A stretch of 57,146 nucleotides of DNA from Chroococcidiopsidaceae cyanobacterium CP_BM_ER_R8_30 (GTDB taxonomy: Bacteria > Cyanobacteriota > Cyanobacteriia > Cyanobacteriales > Chroococcidiopsidaceae). The stretch lies in NCBI GenBank assembly GCA_019244235.1, contig JAFASY010000180.1, forward strand, positions 1-57,146, written 5' to 3'. Below are positions 36,554-46,208 of the stretch, in pieces (the first letter of the stretch is position 1; each line of letters begins with the position of its first letter). A program made the position numbers and the translations under genes. The notes under the pieces are model-generated. The model made no database searches. It was given only the letters and a program-made list of their open reading frames with translations, and was not told where the DNA came from.

Positions 36554-37054
36554 ATGGCATCAGACTTAACTAACAAGATAGAAGCTATCCTGTATTTAAA
36601 AGGTCAGCCACTCTCGATCGCTGAGATCGCTGAGTTTGCTGGATGTGATCGCGCTACAGTCCTGGATGGATTGCTAGAGCTAATAGATGATTACGCACAC
36701 CGTAACAGTGCCCTAGAAGTTGTAGAAACCCCTTCTGGCTACAGCCTCCAGCTTCGGTCTGGGTATCAGGACTTAGTACAAACTCTGATTCCAGTCGAAT
36801 TGGGAGTAGGAGCAATGCGAACGCTAGCAGCAATCGCGCTCAAGAACCCAATAACACAAGCAGACTTGGTAGAACTGCGCGGTTCTGGAGCTTATCAACA
36901 TGTCCAAGCACTCGTCGAGCTAGGTTTTGTCCGTAAACGTCGACAAGCTGATAGCCGTTCCTACTATCTACAGGTGACCGACAAATTTCATCAGTATTTT
37001 CAGATCGAGCAACTGCCGCAGCTAGAAGAGGCAGAGGAGCAGCGCGAAGTCTGA
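36554..37054 (+). CDS. scpB: Segregation and condensation protein B
   Basis: ScpB, 166 aa, bridges the SMC-ScpA ring that compacts and segregates the chromosome. The two winged-helix domains are clear: IEAILYLKGQPLSIAEIAEFAG at the start, and the second with ALKNPITQADLVELRG and ELGFVRKRRQADSRSYYL. Length matches short cyanobacterial ScpB. It follows ispD by 4 bp, so expression is likely linked to isoprenoid synthesis only by operon position. The 3' flank runs into a dispersed repeat. Confidence 0.92.
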   Translation: MASDLTNKIEAILYLKGQPLSIAEIAEFAGCDRATVLDGLLELIDDYAHRNSALEVVETPSGYSLQLRSGYQDLVQTLIPVELGVGAMRTLAAIALKNPITQADLVELRGSGAYQHVQALVELGFVRKRRQADSRSYYLQVTDKFHQYFQIEQLPQLEEAEEQREV

Positions 37055-37069
37055 GCGGAGGTTTCCTCC

Positions 37070-37131
37070 GTTAGCGTCAGCGAAGCGTTAGCGACTTAGC
37101 GTTGGCGCAGCCGTTAGCCGCAGGCGTTAGC
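37070..37131. repeat. GCGTTAGCGACTTAGCG dispersed repeat, copy 2
   Basis: Shares the AGCGTTAGCGACTTAGCGTT core and the AGCCGTTAGCCGCAGGCGTTAG tail pattern with the copy at 17171-17280. It lies just after the scpB stop codon. Confidence 0.75.
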
Positions 37132-37203
37132 TCTTCCTTTAGGAAGCTCGGAACTTCGGGTATAGGGAGCAGCAGAGGGGCAGAGGAGACGTAATTCTTT
37201 TCT

Positions 37204-37641
37204 CTAAAGTTCTGCCTCTTTTGCAACTTCCGAAACTCCTATCTGTGTGTCTGGTTGGCGAGTATACCAATATGCCCAGGCAATTAACACTGCTTGCAAA
37301 GGCAGCCTTACCATATAAAGTAACTGACTATGCGGGATTCCCTCAATCTCAATGTTGTGCAAAGTCATGTAGATGTTGGCAGGAAAAACGCCAATAAACA
37401 GGGCAATTAGTCCCCACGCCGCTGCTACACTAACAAACGGAATTGATAAGCCAATGCCACCCAAAATCTCGAAGAAACCGCTGAGGTAGACAGACGCTAA
37501 CGGCGGAAACGGAGGCGGTACAATGCGAGCATACTGCTCTGGTCTGAGGAAATGGGTGATGCCAACAATGATGATAGATACAGCGAGTACACCCCGAAGA
37601 ATTTCTTTGCGGCGATGACGGTTTTGAGGTGCAGAATGCAT
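37204..37641 (-). CDS. DoxX-like membrane protein
   Basis: 145 aa with four hydrophobic helices and the DoxX-family pattern: GITHFLRPEQYARIVPP after helix one, SGFFEILGGIGL in helix two, and PANIYMTLHN before the last helices. The C-terminal tail is acidic. Family members are linked to quinone or thiosulfate redox chemistry or to detoxification, but this subgroup has no fixed role. No operon partner. Confidence 0.8.
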   Translation of the reverse strand: MHSAPQNRHRRKEILRGVLAVSIIIVGITHFLRPEQYARIVPPPFPPLASVYLSGFFEILGGIGLSIPFVSVAAAWGLIALFIGVFPANIYMTLHNIEIEGIPHSQLLYMVRLPLQAVLIAWAYWYTRQPDTQIGVSEVAKEAEL

Positions 37642-37912
37642 AGGGACCAGAGGAAACTATCTATCAAATGATAAAGTGAACGACTGCTCTGCTTTGTCTA
37701 TCCGAAGTTAGCTCTTCACCGGATAGTAGAAATCTCATTCCTGGTTAGTTAAGCGCTCAATGCCCAATACGCAAAGAAACCTGTCTCTTTAGGCAGAGGA
37801 GCAGTCAGATCAACGGAATTAAATTTAGCAGGCAGCCTTTGAGGATAGGTCCAACAATGTTTGGCTTTCAAACATCCTACTTGTGCTGCTCAGTTTAATC
37901 CCAGAATCTAGA

Positions 37913-38551
37913 ATGGAACTTGACCTTCGCCAGCTCAGTAATCACGATCGCTACAAGCTCCTGACAAGCGTTGTAGTTCCCCGCCCAATAGCATTAGTCA
38001 CTACTATAAATCAAGAAGGGCAACACAATGCTGCCCCTTACAGCTTCTTCAATGCTATGGGTAGCGACCCTCCAGTCGTTGTCATTGGAGTTGGCAACCG
38101 CCAGCCTGGAGAGCCAAAAGATACAGCTCATAACATCCGCTTCACCAGAGAGTTCGTCGTTAATTTGGTAAACGAACCTATTGCTGAGCAAATGAATATT
38201 ACTGCAATTGATTTCCCGCCAGAGATTGATGATTTAGCCATGGCGGGATTGACTCCTGTCCCTTCTGTACGGGTACAAGCCCCGCGAATTGCGGAATCAC
38301 CTGTGAATCTTGAATGTCGCGAGATTGCTACGCTCAATATCGGTCAAACCAGAGTTGTTGTTGGTGAGGTACTGCATATACAGATCAAAGATGAGTTTGT
38401 CGATCCTGTAAAGCTTCACATTCATACAGAGCAGTTGCGTGCAGTTGGTCGGATGCATGGAGGCGGGTGGTATGTTAAAACCACAGACCTGTTTCAGCTT
38501 GATAGAATTACATACAAGGAGTGGCAGACCAAGCCTCATCACACATCGTAG
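37913..38551 (+). CDS. Flavin reductase-like (FMN-binding split barrel) protein
   Basis: 212 aa. The N-terminal motif RPIALVTTINQEGQHNAAPYSFFNAM is typical of the flavin reductase-like family, which binds FMN and uses NAD(P)H. TREFVVNLVNEP and GQTRVVVGEV complete the barrel. It starts at the ATG at 37913, as the ten codons before it do not fit. The final codons and stop (CATCACACATCGTAG) are in a duplicated piece of the ubiD 3' end, showing that this gene and ubiD once converged and overlapped. Substrate unknown. Confidence 0.87.
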   Translation: MELDLRQLSNHDRYKLLTSVVVPRPIALVTTINQEGQHNAAPYSFFNAMGSDPPVVVIGVGNRQPGEPKDTAHNIRFTREFVVNLVNEPIAEQMNITAIDFPPEIDDLAMAGLTPVPSVRVQAPRIAESPVNLECREIATLNIGQTRVVVGEVLHIQIKDEFVDPVKLHIHTEQLRAVGRMHGGGWYVKTTDLFQLDRITYKEWQTKPHHTS

Positions 38552-38633
38552 CCGAACAAATTGGGGTCAACCTCCCCTAGCTGCAAATCTGCTAAGCCGT
38601 ACTCAGCCCAACGCCGCTCTACCATCGTCGCCA
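38537..38633. repeat. Left copy of the 97-bp ubiD 3'-end direct repeat
   Basis: Matches 46995-47091 in the same orientation at 93 of 97 positions. It holds the last codons of ubiD (read on the minus strand) but no functional ubiD gene, and supplies the stop codon of the flavin reductase gene. Together the two copies bracket an 8.36-kb segment. Confidence 0.9.
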
Positions 38634-38682
38634 TATCGGATCGTCGTTACCATATATGTAGTTCGTCGATGTATGAATTTGT

Positions 38683-38899
38683 ATGGCAGTCGAACTTGAG
38701 ATACCACAAGAGTTGCCATTTCTTAAGGCTATCTGCTGGCAAATTACTGACATTAAACGTTTTACTCCTAAAGAAGCTAGGTCGGTATGAAGACGGTTGG
38801 CACTTCTTGGGAGTGTTAGGGGAGCCCACTCCAGAGGAGCTTCAGTTTATCAAACAATTAATCGAGCGCTATGGCTCCTGGTTAGCAACTGATGTTTGA
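38683..38899 (+). pseudogene. Small AbiE-like partner gene with a frameshift
   Basis: The first frame reads MAVELEIPQELPFLKAICWQ ... FTPKEA and stops at 38788-38790. The +1 frame continues GRYEDGWHFLGVLGEPTPEELQ ... RYGSWLATDV to 38897-38899. Joined, they give a roughly 72-residue protein of a type found directly before nucleotidyltransferase toxins in cyanobacteria. Its end overlaps the toxin ATG by 8 bp, as in a coupled toxin/antitoxin pair. The break is near 38775-38783. A decayed gene is more likely than programmed frameshifting, given the ruined toxin. Confidence 0.6.
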
Positions 38900-39263
38900 A
38901 CGAGAACATCATCGCAAAATTCTAGTCATCCTCAATCATCTTAATGCCGATTTTTTACTTAGCTGCGGTGTTTACTTCGGCGGCGGTACTCTTGTCAGTC
39001 TGAAGCACGGCGAACATAGATTGAGTCAGGATATCGATTTAATGTGTTCCTTTGATGATAGATACAGTTCCCTGCGTCGTGAAATCAGCGATCACGGATA
39101 TCCAGCTATCTTTCACAAGTTTGATAACATCACACTACCTAGAGAGATTCAGGCTGACCGTTATGGAATTCGGTTTCCAGTTGTTGTAGATGGAACTCCA
39201 ATTAAGCTAGAAATTGTTCCAGAAGGGTTGATCGAATTTGGCAGCCCAGACTTCCCTACTTGG
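38892..39263 (+). pseudogene. AbiEii-type nucleotidyltransferase toxin, 5' half
   Basis: The first 124 codons of an AbiEii-like nucleotidyltransferase. They include the active-site string FGGGTLVSL..GEHRLSQDIDL, with the GG, the serine and the DxD-like acid pair. The homologous part ends at PDFPTW (39263), where a transposon-like element has inserted. The frame then runs through the inverted repeat to 39332, adding an artificial tail (GKGSVAATKCH). The missing C-terminal half is found at 46595-46960. The intact protein would have been about 244 aa. Confidence 0.8.
39257..39261. other. Target site duplication, left (TACTT)
   Basis: TACTT immediately left of the terminal GGGG; the same five bases follow the right terminal CCCC at 46591-46595. 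Removing one copy plus the element restores an in-frame toxin gene. Confidence 0.8.
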
Positions 39264-39296
39264 GGTAAGGGTAGCGTAGCTGCGACGAAGTGCCAC
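39262..39296 (+). repeat. Left terminal inverted repeat
   Basis: 35 bp starting GGGGTAAGGGTAGCG and ending ACGAAGTGCCAC. It pairs with the right end at 46556-46590 (3 mismatches) and also, less well, with an inner copy at 39523-39557. Confidence 0.85.
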
Positions 39297-39486
39297 ACAG
39301 CATCTGAAAGCTTTAGTGGTCAAGGAGTCTAGAAAAATTTCCCGGATTTAGCTAAAACGTACCAAGAATGCCCATTTATGGGCAAGTTTTCAACTTCTGA
39401 GTGCTTGAAACCTTGATTCTACCGTAACTTCTTCAACCACTTCATCCATTATTTATGGGTAAGTTGCTATTTTTGAGATTTTTTAG
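39297..39486. other. Non-coding stretch inside the left end of the element
   Basis: About 190 bp with no gene. It contains two similar short strings, TTTATGGGCAAGTT (39374 region) and TTTATGGGTAAGTT (39452 region), about 78 bp apart. With the flanking inverted repeats it forms a 296-bp unit (39262-39557) that looks like a miniature inverted-repeat element. Confidence 0.4.
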
Positions 39487-42400
39487 TTAAATTCCTTGCT
39501 GTACAACTGTTTCAGCTTTTACGTGGCACTTGGATGCAGATTTGCTACCTTTACCCCTAGATGGTTGTAGTGGCAAGCGAATGACAAAGGTTGAACCCTG
39601 TCCTTCCCCTGCACTTTCAGCATGAATAGTACCATCGTGAAGTTCGACAATGTGACGGGCGATCGCCAATCCCAGCCCTAGCCCCTTCGCTGCATTTGCA
39701 CCTTCAGCTTGACGAAAGCGAGCGAACACATGGGGGAGAAAATCAGCCGCAATCCCAATGCCTGTGTCAATAACCCAAATTTCAGCATAGGCGGCATCAG
39801 CAGAACTGTTATCATTCCCAACTGACAGTTCGACCCTAACACTGCCGGATTCTGGTGTGAACTTAATGGCGTTGGTCAGAAGATTGCAGATTACCTGCTG
39901 AAGGCGATCTCTATCTCCCATCACGACAACGGGTCTCGTAACGTTTTCCTGCCCAGTTAAGTTGATTCCTTTATCTGCTGCGGTTTGAGTTACCGTTGCG
40001 AGCGCGGTTTCAATCACAGGCTTTAGTTCAATGAGTTGAGGATTGAGACGGAGTTTGCCTGCACTGATGCGGGATAGCTCAAGTAGATCTTGTACCAGTT
40101 TGCCTTGCAGTGTGGCATTGCGCTCGATCGTGTCTAACGCTTTGCTCAGCATGACTGGGTTGGGCGGACTACTTCGCAACAGGCGCGTCCAGCCGAGAAT
40201 GGATACTAGAGGGGTGTTCAGTTCATGAGAAATGACTGAGATAAACTGCTCTTTTTGACGATTAATGATTCGCTCCTGCTGAAGTACTTCGCCACGTAGC
40301 TGCGCCATTTGAAGATGAGCCGTAACCCGAGAGACGAGTTCCTGTGCTGAGAAGGGTTTGATCAAGTAGTCATCGGCTCCAGCCTCCAGCCCAACGACTA
40401 TCGCTTCTTCTCCCGCACGAGCCGAGAGCAGAATGATGGGAATCTCTCTAGTTCGTGGGTCTGCTCGCAATGCCTCAAGCAATTCAAAACCATCCAGTCC
40501 TGGCATCATCACATCGCTCAGGATGAGATCAGGGACTTGTTCTCGAGCCGCTGCTAGAGCCGTTACCCCATCTGCGACAGCTTCGACTTGAACTTGTTCG
40601 CTCAGGATACGGATCAAATACTCCCGCATATCGGCATGATCATCGACTACAAGCACACGAGAAGATGTAGGGTCTGCTTTCGGCTCTGAAGCTCCCCCTA
40701 AATCCTCCTTATTGAGGGAGACTTGAACTAAATTCTCCCTCAATAAGGGGGGTGGGGGGGAATCTAGCGTGGGAAGCCATCGCTCTGTTTCTTCCACATA
40801 AGCAGCAGCACCCATTGCAGTAGATGCCAAAGTACGGGTGGGTTGAATGCGATCGCCTTCATCTTGAAGGCGATCGTTGGGCAAGTGTTCTGCCCCAAAT
40901 GGTAGAGAGACTGTGAAACACGTACCCTCCCCTAAAATGCTGCTGACCTCGATAGTGCCACCATGCAGTCTAACCAGTTCATGTACTAGGGCAAGACCAA
41001 TTCCTGATCCTTCATGAGTTCGTGCCTGGGTGCCCCGAACTTGGTAGAACCGCTCAAATAAATGGGGCAGGTGTTCGGGGGCAATTCCAGTCCCCGTGTC
41101 TTGGATCTGGAGAATCGCTTGATTGCCATCAGCAGAACGTAATCTAACCGTGATTGCGCCCTCGAAAGTGAATTTGAATGCGTTGGAGAGTAGATTCAAA
41201 ATAATTTTTTCCCACATTTCCCGATCTACAAAGACAGGTTCGGGTAGGGGTGGACAATCAACAATCAACTGTAAACCTGCTCGTTCGAACGCAGACCGAA
41301 AAACGCTACTGAGTTCTGTGGTGAACATTGCCAGATCAGTCGGTTCATAAATCGCTTCCATGCGTCCGGCTTCAATGCGAGAGAAGTCAAGCAGGGTATT
41401 GACCAGTTTCAATAAGCGGAGGCTGTTACGGTGGACGAGTTCCAAGCGTTCTCTATGAACAGAGTCGAGGGGATGGGTGCGATCATTCAGGGCATCTTGC
41501 AAAGGAGCCAGGGATAGCGTCAGCGGTGTCCGGAACTCGTGACTGATATTGCTGAAGAAGAGGGTTTTGGCGCGATCGAGTTCTGCCAGAGATTCGGCGC
41601 GTTGGCGTTCTTGTTCACGCTCAGATTGTTCTCGCACTCGCTGAAGTTCCGATTCACGCAGGGCGGCTTCGGTGCGGGCGCGTTCCTGAGTCTCGAAGTG
41701 ACTATTGATAATGACAGCGGCAGACTGCGTGACGATTTCGGCAAGCGTAAGGTCGCGCGGCGAAGCCTCACGCGGCTCGCGGAAGTACATCGCCAACGTC
41801 CCAACGCCTTTTCTGTCGCGCGTCTGGATCGGAAAAGACCAGCAGCCGCGATAGTCATACGCCTGAGCCAGGTAGAGCCAGGGTTGCCACAACGGCTCTT
41901 CAGCAACATCGCGCGTCACAACCGGACGACCCATTGGAATCGCCAGCCCGCAGGCGAGGGAATCTTCACCGATCTTAAACCCGTCCACCTGCAGCAAGTA
42001 AGAATCGGGCATACTTCCTGCGCCATAAACCGGGTGCAGGCTGCTACCCTCTGGATTGGCGATGTAAAAGGCTGTCCGCGCCTCGCCTGCGGTTTCTTCA
42101 GCCACTAGGCGAGCGAGAATGTCGAGCGAATCTGCAAGCGGTGCGCCATTGACTGCTGCCTGAAATGCTTCTTTCTGCCCGTGCATCCGCGTCTCATTTT
42201 CCCGCAGGGCTGTTTCGGCTTGCCGCCGCTCAATTAAATCAGCAGCCTGTCGTGCGAGTACATCGAGCAGACCTAGCTCCCGTTCGGATGGCTGATGCGG
42301 TTCCTGCCAATGCGTGGAAATCATGCCGATGACCTGACCACTACGGGAGATCAGCGGTGTGGTCTGCACTGCTCTGACTCCCGAACGGCGATAAGCATCG

Positions 42401-43152
42401 AGATCGCCACTGCCAGCCATAAACTCGCAGGTTTCAACATCGGGAACGAGCGCCCGCTCACCCGTCTTCAATGCCACACCGCAGGTACTATCCGAATCCA
42501 CCCGCACCCACTCACAAAAGGCTGCCGAGGCTGAGTCAAATCCTTTCCATGCCAGTAACTGTAGTTCGTTGCGATCGGGGTGCAGCATCTGCATACCGCC
42601 CATCTCTGAGCGCATGAGAGCGATCGCCGCCTCCAAAATCTGCCCATACAGGGCATCAATATTTTCTTCCTGAACCAACTGGCTACTAATGAACTGTAAC
42701 TGCTTGGCATCCGCCAGTTCTACCGCCAGTCTCGACTCACTCTCGCGCAGGGCTTGCTCGGCTTGTTTGCGTTCGGTGATGTCATAGGAAACGACCAGCA
42801 CCGCATAAACCTCTCCATCTTCAGCCAGAAGCGGTGTCCCCCGTGAGATGTACCAGTGATTGTGGGCATCGTGTTCAACCTCAAAAGGCTCACCCGCCAG
42901 AGCCTTGCAGTACATCGGCTCGTAACTTGTGGCTAATTCGGGCGGCAGCGCCTCGAAAATCGTCCGTCCAACGAAATCTTCCGGTTTGAATCCAGAGATC
43001 GCCAGTGCTTCTCCCTCCGCCAGCAAATAGCGCAGGTCGCGATCGACCACAAACGCCGCCCCACCGGGAAGATTAGAGATGAAAGCGTGCGATAGCCCTT
43101 CGGTACTCAAAATGTCGTTGAGTGTGACAGCTTCAGGATTTGGGCGTTGCAT
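39487..43152 (-). CDS. Hybrid histidine kinase, PAS-GAF-GAF-HK-REC-HK
   Basis: 1221 aa, no membrane helix. Order: PAS (about 15-130), GAF (about 150-310), second GAF (about 330-490), HisKA with FFSNISHEFRTPLTLS (about 535), HATPase_c (about 640-755), receiver with phospho-acceptor in DLILSDVMMPG (about 830-945), second HisKA with FISVISHELNTPLVS (about 970) and HATPase_c (to about 1200). Two full kinase modules around one receiver suggest an internal phosphorelay. The last residues (from about GKGSKSASKCHV) are encoded by an inverted-repeat copy at 39523-39557, so the natural end has been altered. It is 20 bp after the paralogous kinase gene. Confidence 0.93.
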   Translation of the reverse strand: MQRPNPEAVTLNDILSTEGLSHAFISNLPGGAAFVVDRDLRYLLAEGEALAISGFKPEDFVGRTIFEALPPELATSYEPMYCKALAGEPFEVEHDAHNHWYISRGTPLLAEDGEVYAVLVVSYDITERKQAEQALRESESRLAVELADAKQLQFISSQLVQEENIDALYGQILEAAIALMRSEMGGMQMLHPDRNELQLLAWKGFDSASAAFCEWVRVDSDSTCGVALKTGERALVPDVETCEFMAGSGDLDAYRRSGVRAVQTTPLISRSGQVIGMISTHWQEPHQPSERELGLLDVLARQAADLIERRQAETALRENETRMHGQKEAFQAAVNGAPLADSLDILARLVAEETAGEARTAFYIANPEGSSLHPVYGAGSMPDSYLLQVDGFKIGEDSLACGLAIPMGRPVVTRDVAEEPLWQPWLYLAQAYDYRGCWSFPIQTRDRKGVGTLAMYFREPREASPRDLTLAEIVTQSAAVIINSHFETQERARTEAALRESELQRVREQSEREQERQRAESLAELDRAKTLFFSNISHEFRTPLTLSLAPLQDALNDRTHPLDSVHRERLELVHRNSLRLLKLVNTLLDFSRIEAGRMEAIYEPTDLAMFTTELSSVFRSAFERAGLQLIVDCPPLPEPVFVDREMWEKIILNLLSNAFKFTFEGAITVRLRSADGNQAILQIQDTGTGIAPEHLPHLFERFYQVRGTQARTHEGSGIGLALVHELVRLHGGTIEVSSILGEGTCFTVSLPFGAEHLPNDRLQDEGDRIQPTRTLASTAMGAAAYVEETERWLPTLDSPPPPLLRENLVQVSLNKEDLGGASEPKADPTSSRVLVVDDHADMREYLIRILSEQVQVEAVADGVTALAAAREQVPDLILSDVMMPGLDGFELLEALRADPRTREIPIILLSARAGEEAIVVGLEAGADDYLIKPFSAQELVSRVTAHLQMAQLRGEVLQQERIINRQKEQFISVISHELNTPLVSILGWTRLLRSSPPNPVMLSKALDTIERNATLQGKLVQDLLELSRISAGKLRLNPQLIELKPVIETALATVTQTAADKGINLTGQENVTRPVVVMGDRDRLQQVICNLLTNAIKFTPESGSVRVELSVGNDNSSADAAYAEIWVIDTGIGIAADFLPHVFARFRQAEGANAAKGLGLGLAIARHIVELHDGTIHAESAGEGQGSTFVIRLPLQPSRGKGSKSASKCHVKAETVVQQGI
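39523..39557 (-). repeat. Inner copy of the element's inverted repeat
   Basis: 35 bp in the same orientation as the right end, matching the left end at 28 of 35 positions. It overlaps the 3' end of the first hybrid kinase gene and gives that protein its C-terminal tail. Confidence 0.75.
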
Positions 43153-43172
43153 AGGGCTTATCTCTCTCGAAG

Positions 43173-46100
43173 TCAGGCATCCGAATTGGGTTGAGTAGGA
43201 TGATTGAGTGGTAGCCTGACGGTAAAGGTTGCGCCACGTCCCTCTCCCTCGCTGGCTACCTGAATCGTACCGTGGTGTAATTCGACCAAGTAATGAGCGA
43301 GCGCCAACCCAATCCCCACTCCGCCAGGGGTATGACGACTGGGCACTTCTGCCTGGGTGAAGCGAGCGAAGACATAGGGCAAAAAATCAGGACGGATGCC
43401 AATTCCGGTATCGCTCACAATAATTTCAACATCGGAACCGAGACGCTCTAATCGGATGGTGACTTGCCCTCCCTGGGGTGTGAATTTAATGGCGTTCTCC
43501 AGCAGGTTAGTAATGACTTGTTTGAGGCGATCTCCATCGGCCACAACGTTACTGAGTCTACTATCCGATATCATCTCAACTAATAATTGGATCTTCTTGG
43601 ATTCAGCCACCGGACGAAATGTTGTCACAACGCTTTGGATCAGGGCAACCAAATCAACAACTTGAGATTTCAAGCGCAACTTTCCAGAGAGGATACTCGC
43701 AACATCGAGTAAATCTTTCACCAGTTTTGCCTCGATTGTGGCATTCCGTTCGATTGCGGCGAGTGCCCCAGCCACCTTAGTCGCGTCCAAGGATTGATTT
43801 TGGAGGAAGCGTGCCCAACCGAGAATGGTTGCCAACGGCGATTGCAGTTCGTGGGTAACGGTCATGAGAAACTCATTTTTGAACCGATTTGCCGATAGCT
43901 CCTGGCGGAGTCGGGACATTTGCAGTTGAGTTTCCACTCGTGCGATTAGTTCACGGGCGGAGAAGGGTTTGATCAGGTAATCATCGGCTCCGGCTTCTAG
44001 TCCAACGACTGTTGCTTCTTCGCCTGCTCGTGCCGACAACAGAATAATCGGAATACTTTGGGTGATGGTGTCAACCCGTAAAGCCTTGAGCAGTTGGAAG
44101 CCATCCATCTCTGGCATCATCACATCGGTCAGCACCAGGTCAGGAAGCTGTTGTTGGATCATATTGAGGGCGATTGCCCCATTCGCTGCTGTTTCTACCT
44201 GCCATCGTTCACTCAACAACCGTCGTAAGTAGTCGCGCATGTCGGCGTTGTCATCGACCAGTAGAATCCGGCTGGATGCAGACGAGGGGATGTGTGGGTA
44301 AGTCGGTGCAAAGGCTTGATCGGGAGTAGGGATAGATTTTTCCTCACTCCCCACTCCCCATTTTCCATTCCCTTCTTGAGATAGCCACCGCAACGCTTCT
44401 TCTACATAAGGTGATGCCCCCATTGCGGTTGAAGCTAACGTGCGGGTTGCCTCAATCCGTTCAGCGGGTAAATGAGCGCAGCCAGTGGGAATGAACACGC
44501 GAAAGCAACTGCCTTCTCCCTCAACACTGCTCACCTCAACCGTGCCCCCATGCAGTTTGACCAATTCCTTACAGAGCGATAAGCCAATCCCTGAGCCTTC
44601 AAACGTCCGTCCCGGCGCTCCTTTGACCCGGTAGAATCGCTCAAACAGATGCCCAATTTCTGTGGTGGGAATGCCAATGCCGGTGTCTTCTACCGCTAGT
44701 TCAACCTGATTGCCAACGAGATGTAAACGCACCGTAATCGCACCTGTAAATGTAAATTTGAAAGCATTCGAGATTAAATTGAGCACAATCTTTTCCCACA
44801 TCTCCCGATCGACATAAATTGGCTCAGGCAGAGGCGGACAATCCACCACGAAGCGCAACTTTGCCCGCTCGAGCGCCGACCGAAACACACTGGCTAACTC
44901 TGCGGTAAAGGTTGCCAGAGCGGTGGGTTCATAAACGGCAGAGATGCGAGCGCTTTCAATGCGTGAAAAATCCAGGAGCGTGTTGACTAACTTGAGCAAA
45001 CGCAACCCGTTACGCTGTATCACTTCAAGGCGCTGTTGTTGACCAGGTGAAAGGGGAGCATCTCGCTCGGAGAGCGCATCTTCTAAAGGACCCAGCATCA
45101 AGGTGAGCGGCGTCCGAAATTCATGGCTGACATTGCTGAAGAAAGTCGTTTTGGCGCGATCGAGTTCTGCCAAAGCTTCAGCCCGGAGGCGCTCTTCTTC
45201 GTAAGCCAGGGTATTGGCGATCGCAGTTGTCACCTGACCCGCAACCAGAGAGAAAAAGCCCCGGTAGTCATCATCGAGGGGACGGTACGGGCTAATGCCA
45301 GCAATCAAAACGCCTAGTGTTTCTTGCCCAGGGCGGGTGAGGGGCAGGGCGATCGCGCTATCGGGAGATTCATCCCACGCTCCACCAGGGAGTGGACCAA
45401 AGCGAGCAATGAGTTGGTGAATGACTCGGTTTTCTCCAGTGGCTAAAACTGCATGGAGTAACCAACAATCGGAGGCTTGAGGGACAAGCTTAATCGCCCT
45501 GGGACTAACAGGACTTCCCATCTCTAGATTGGTGGTACTGACCAGTCGAGCCTGTTGATGGTCGCTGTCGAACAAATAAATCAGGGAGAAGGGAATATCC
45601 TTGGGGTTATTGGCTAACACATCAGCGGAAATTTGACAGGCTTCGTTGACCGTCTTGGCATGGGCTGTTTCTGCCCCCAATTCTCGGAGGGTACGTAGGC
45701 GGCGATCGTCTATCACTCGTCGGGTATCTTCCGTGCAGGCACAGAAGATACCGCCCACGCCATCTTCATCCCTTCCAATGGGGCTGTAAGAGAAGGTAAA
45801 GTAGGTTTCCTCCCGGTAGCCATTGCGTTCCATAATCTCCAAGAATTCTTCATTCCAGGAAGGATTTCCGTTATCCAGAACGTCATACGCGAACGGTCCC
45901 ACCGAGTGCCAAAGCTCTGCCCAGATATCACTCGCTGATTCACCTAAAGCTGTGGGGTGCCGCTTACCTAAAACGGGAATATAAGCATCGTTGTAGAGGT
46001 TGATCAGGTCGCGACCCCACCAGATAAACATGGGATAGCGGGAGCCTAAGATAATCCGAATTCCCGTTCTTAAGCTCTGCGGCCAGGTTTCGACTGGACC

Positions 46101-46208
46101 TAGCTTGCTCTTTGACCAATTGTGCGCTCGCATCAAAGCTCCCATTTCGCCACCGCCTGCAAACAGGGTCTCAGATAAGGAATTGGGGGATTCGGAAGTG
46201 ATCGTCAT
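43173..46208 (-). CDS. Hybrid histidine kinase, PAS-GAF-HK-REC-HK
   Basis: 1011 aa soluble paralogue of the downstream kinase. The N-terminus (GGGEMGALMRAHNWSKSKLGP ... YPMFIWWGRDLINLYNDAY) is a PAS domain common in large environmental hybrid kinases. A GAF domain (about 175-335), HisKA (FFSNVSHEFRTPLTLM), HATPase_c, receiver (LVLTDVMMPEMDG), second HisKA (FLMTVTHELQSPLATI) and HATPase_c follow. It is the first gene of a two-gene unit; the 20-bp gap implies one transcript. No response regulator with an output domain is nearby, so the signal must go elsewhere. It lies within the inverted-repeat element. Confidence 0.93.
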   Translation of the reverse strand: MTITSESPNSLSETLFAGGGEMGALMRAHNWSKSKLGPVETWPQSLRTGIRIILGSRYPMFIWWGRDLINLYNDAYIPVLGKRHPTALGESASDIWAELWHSVGPFAYDVLDNGNPSWNEEFLEIMERNGYREETYFTFSYSPIGRDEDGVGGIFCACTEDTRRVIDDRRLRTLRELGAETAHAKTVNEACQISADVLANNPKDIPFSLIYLFDSDHQQARLVSTTNLEMGSPVSPRAIKLVPQASDCWLLHAVLATGENRVIHQLIARFGPLPGGAWDESPDSAIALPLTRPGQETLGVLIAGISPYRPLDDDYRGFFSLVAGQVTTAIANTLAYEEERLRAEALAELDRAKTTFFSNVSHEFRTPLTLMLGPLEDALSERDAPLSPGQQQRLEVIQRNGLRLLKLVNTLLDFSRIESARISAVYEPTALATFTAELASVFRSALERAKLRFVVDCPPLPEPIYVDREMWEKIVLNLISNAFKFTFTGAITVRLHLVGNQVELAVEDTGIGIPTTEIGHLFERFYRVKGAPGRTFEGSGIGLSLCKELVKLHGGTVEVSSVEGEGSCFRVFIPTGCAHLPAERIEATRTLASTAMGASPYVEEALRWLSQEGNGKWGVGSEEKSIPTPDQAFAPTYPHIPSSASSRILLVDDNADMRDYLRRLLSERWQVETAANGAIALNMIQQQLPDLVLTDVMMPEMDGFQLLKALRVDTITQSIPIILLSARAGEEATVVGLEAGADDYLIKPFSARELIARVETQLQMSRLRQELSANRFKNEFLMTVTHELQSPLATILGWARFLQNQSLDATKVAGALAAIERNATIEAKLVKDLLDVASILSGKLRLKSQVVDLVALIQSVVTTFRPVAESKKIQLLVEMISDSRLSNVVADGDRLKQVITNLLENAIKFTPQGGQVTIRLERLGSDVEIIVSDTGIGIRPDFLPYVFARFTQAEVPSRHTPGGVGIGLALAHYLVELHHGTIQVASEGEGRGATFTVRLPLNHPTQPNSDA

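Noticed and set aside
39487-46208. Inversion between inverted repeats as the cause of the split toxin gene
   Set aside because: Inversion would not leave the two toxin halves facing each other in the same frame with a 5-bp duplication; insertion explains all three.
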